A stretch of 7,391 bases of DNA from Clostridium sp. UBA4746. GTDB lineage: Bacteria; Bacillota; Clostridia; Clostridiales; Clostridiaceae. The number at the start of each line of letters is the position of its first letter. Positions within the stretch are counted from its first letter, which is position 1. The notes beneath the pieces were generated by a model, which saw only the letters and a program-made list of their open reading frames with translations, was not told where the DNA came from and did no database searches. This document shows positions 5,708-7,391 of the stretch, one piece after another. The position numbers were made by a program, and so were the translations under genes. The DNA lies in the NCBI GenBank assembly GCA_002403785.1, contig DHIM01000336.1:1-7391 (forward strand), in the 5' to 3' direction.

Positions 5708-6973
5708 TTACAATATAAAGCTTAATAACAGCATTAGATTAAGGGCGGTTACTATAAGTCCAATAATCCAAAGGGTAATCTTATTAAATGTAGTATTAGC
5801 ATATTTGCCCATAACTTTTTTAGAAGATGTTAAATATATCTGAAGGAATATAGTTATAGGAAGTTGTATACTTAAGAGCATTTGAGAGTAGATGAGACCT
5901 TTAAAAACGTCTGATATAAAAAATATAACTATTGCAGCACCAATTAAGGTGATACCAATTCCAAGTTTAGTATGAATATTATCAATATTATAATCTTTAC
6001 CAAATATTCCGGCAAAGATACTTCCACCAGCCATGCCAGCAGTAACTGACGAGGAAATTCCGGCAAAAAGTAGCGCTAAAGCAAAGACTAGTGATGCGGT
6101 ATTTCCAAGTAGGGGAGTCAGCATTTGTTGAGCTTGACTAAGCTCCGTAACTTGAACCTTTTGTGTGAAAAAAGTAGTTGCTGCAATAAGTATCATAGCA
6201 CTATTTATAGCCCAACCTACTATCATTGAAAAAAATGTATCCATAAATTCATATTTAAGCTGCTTTTTTATTACACTTTCATCTTCTAAATTCCACTGAC
6301 GACTTTGTATAACTTGCGAATGTAAAAATAAATTATGTGGCATTACGACTGCACCTAAGACACTCATTATTATTGGAAGTGAACCACTGGGGAAGGAAGG
6401 CTTAATCCAGCTTACCATAGCTTTTACCCACTCTATATGCACAAGACTTAACTCGAATATAAAAGATATTCCTATTAGAGAGACAAAGCCAATAATCCAT
6501 TTTTCTAGCTTTCTATATGAATTTGTGTATAGTATCCATAAAATAAAACCTAAAACGAATACTGTTCCGAGTTTTATAGGTATACCAAATAGCATATTTA
6601 AAGCAATAGCGCCACCAAGAAGTTCTGCAAGGGCAGTAGATACTGCGGCTATCACAGCAGACCCAAGAACTACTTTATTCAGCTTTGGATTTAAGGTGGC
6701 AGTTGATGCTTCTGATAAGCAATTACCTGTAACAATTCCAAGATGGGCAGCATTATGCTGAAGAACAATAAGCATAATAGTTGAAAGTGTTACCATCCAA
6801 AGTAAAGTATAGCCGTAATCTCCACCAGCAGAAATATTTGCTGCCCAGTTTCCAGGATCTATAAATCCTACAGTTACGAGTAAACCTGGTCCTATATATT
6901 TTAGAAAATTTAATGCCCTAACTTTAGGTTTGTGATCTTTTTTTGAAAACTTTTTATTAAATGATAAATTCAC
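5708..6973 (-). CDS. mntH: Nramp-family divalent metal transporter (MntH-like)
   Basis: This 421-residue inner-membrane transporter is predicted to import Mn2+ or Fe2+ with about 11 membrane helices. The start is GTG 6973, because an in-frame TAG lies six codons upstream; the ribosome site is a weak GGATGTG. The TM1 metal-binding motif DPGN is at 39-42 (GFIDPGNWAANIS). The TM6 motif MPH is at 211-213 (GAVVMPHNLFLHS), with the methionine typical of manganese/iron transporters. The late segment SQMLLSIQLPITIFLQIYLTS (363-383) is also characteristic. One departure: the conserved TM3 T-D-x-A-E reads T-A-L-A-E (113-117), so the aspartate linked to proton movement in studied Nramps (Asp131 of the Deinococcus protein) is alanine, while the glutamate (Glu117) and TM6 His213 remain. 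The length is normal and the frame intact. It appears monocistronic, ended by the hairpin at 5646-5699. Confidence 0.93.
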   Translation of the reverse strand: MNLSFNKKFSKKDHKPKVRALNFLKYIGPGLLVTVGFIDPGNWAANISAGGDYGYTLLWMVTLSTIMLIVLQHNAAHLGIVTGNCLSEASTATLNPKLNKVVLGSAVIAAVSTALAELLGGAIALNMLFGIPIKLGTVFVLGFILWILYTNSYRKLEKWIIGFVSLIGISFIFELSLVHIEWVKAMVSWIKPSFPSGSLPIIMSVLGAVVMPHNLFLHSQVIQSRQWNLEDESVIKKQLKYEFMDTFFSMIVGWAINSAMILIAATTFFTQKVQVTELSQAQQMLTPLLGNTASLVFALALLFAGISSSVTAGMAGGSIFAGIFGKDYNIDNIHTKLGIGITLIGAAIVIFFISDVFKGLIYSQMLLSIQLPITIFLQIYLTSSKKVMGKYANTTFNKITLWIIGLIVTALNLMLLLSFIL

Positions 6974-7391
6974 TATAACACATCCATTCTATATTATTGC
7001 TACAATATATATTATATGGTAATTACTATTTAAATCACCCCCAAAAACAGATAAATTTATTTTTGTATAGATTCTATATTTAGGATAGAAAGTCATTTTA
7101 AAGTAAAATTAATAATTTTAATAGCCATTTGCTATGTAAAAACATCCAAAAAAGTAAACGATTTTTAGATGCATAATATAGTATTTAGTAAGGAATGATG
7201 GTATACTGGTAGTAACGACCGTTGCTTTATTGGAGTTTAATTATTTAATTTAAACTAAAATAAAGTTTTTTTTATAAATGCACGGTCAAAGTGTTTATTG
7301 TCTGAATTATTGGAAACAATTGATAATAAGCTTTTTTATTTTTTATAAGTGAAATTGATCATTAAAAACTACATATTATATTATACCTGTC
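6974..7391. other. 418-bp non-coding region upstream of mntH
   Basis: No convincing gene is visible on either strand; only tiny frames occur, such as a four-codon one after AAGGA at 7190-7194. On the - strand, TTTACA and AATTAT, 17 bases apart (about 7111-7139), could be a weak mntH promoter, which would give a leader of over 100 bases containing GGGGGTGA (complement of 7036-7043) with no start codon behind it. A near inverted repeat GACCGTTGC (7217-7225) / GCACGGTC (7280-7287) and an AT-rich 7-bp inverted repeat (7234-7240/7250-7256) are present. I see no manganese-riboswitch core and no clear Fur or MntR box. Confidence 0.6.
7072..7090. promoter_or_regulatory. Possible operator dyad in the mntH leader
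   Basis: TTCTAT (7072-7077) and ATAGAA (7085-7090) form a perfect 6-bp inverted repeat around seven bases, about 100 bases before the mntH start. Size and position would suit a dimeric metal-responsive repressor. The sequence does not match a motif I recognise, and the DNA is AT-rich. Confidence 0.25.

Noticed and set aside
5553..5843. Open frame of 96 codons on the + strand across the glgD/mntH junction
   Set aside because: It overlaps the 3' part of mntH and the glgD remnant in antisense, is built partly from the direct repeat and hairpin, and shows no recognisable domain or good ribosome site.
7186..7212. Mini open frame after AAGGAATG (M-V-Y-W-stop)
   Set aside because: Four codons only, with no downstream gene in the window to regulate; most likely chance.
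6974..7391. Manganese (yybP-ykoY) riboswitch ahead of mntH
   Set aside because: I could not find the conserved GGGGAGUA-type core or the paired helices on the - strand; GGGGGTGA alone is not enough.

Overview
The window looks like chromosomal DNA from a low-GC Firmicute, most likely a Clostridium. The DNA is very AT-rich, the Shine-Dalgarno sites are purine-rich, TTG and GTG starts are common, a tRNA-Lys gene encodes its own CCA end, and the protein set (short KdpD with KdpE, an MscS-type channel, GlgD, an Nramp transporter) is familiar from clostridia. The genus is inferred from composition and protein flavour and is not proven.

Layout, left to right. Positions 1-99 are the end of a tRNA cluster: the 3' tip of one tRNA, then a complete tRNA-Lys(UUU). 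Two consecutive terminator-like hairpins follow (100-131 and 141-191). On the + strand come a membrane sensor kinase of the KdpD type without its N-terminal half (384-2015), an overlapping KdpE-type response regulator (1984-2685) with a terminator, a small TPR protein (2875-3267), a long perfect-looking hairpin (3332-3384), and an MscS-family mechanosensitive channel (3493-4674) with its own good promoter and a terminator. On the - strand, converging on these, are a 5'-truncated glgD remnant (4760-5656) and an Nramp-type metal transporter, mntH (5708-6973). The last 418 bases (6974-7391) hold no convincing gene and contain the mntH leader.

How it fits together. The + strand half reads as an osmotic or turgor module: a KdpDE-like two-component system followed by a mechanosensitive channel. 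No kdpFABC potassium pump genes lie in the window, so the target of the two-component system is unknown. T-rich direct repeats occur both in front of kdpD and in front of the TPR gene, which raises the possibility that KdpE controls both. The - strand half is unrelated in function (manganese/iron uptake and a decayed glycogen gene). The junction between them holds two copies of a 22-bp direct repeat next to a 21-bp inverted repeat, and that is where the front of glgD has been lost.

I did not find a clearly new multi-gene system. The most useful leads are the broken glgD junction, the long 3332-3384 hairpin, the candidate shared operators, and the loss of a conserved TM3 aspartate in the Nramp protein.
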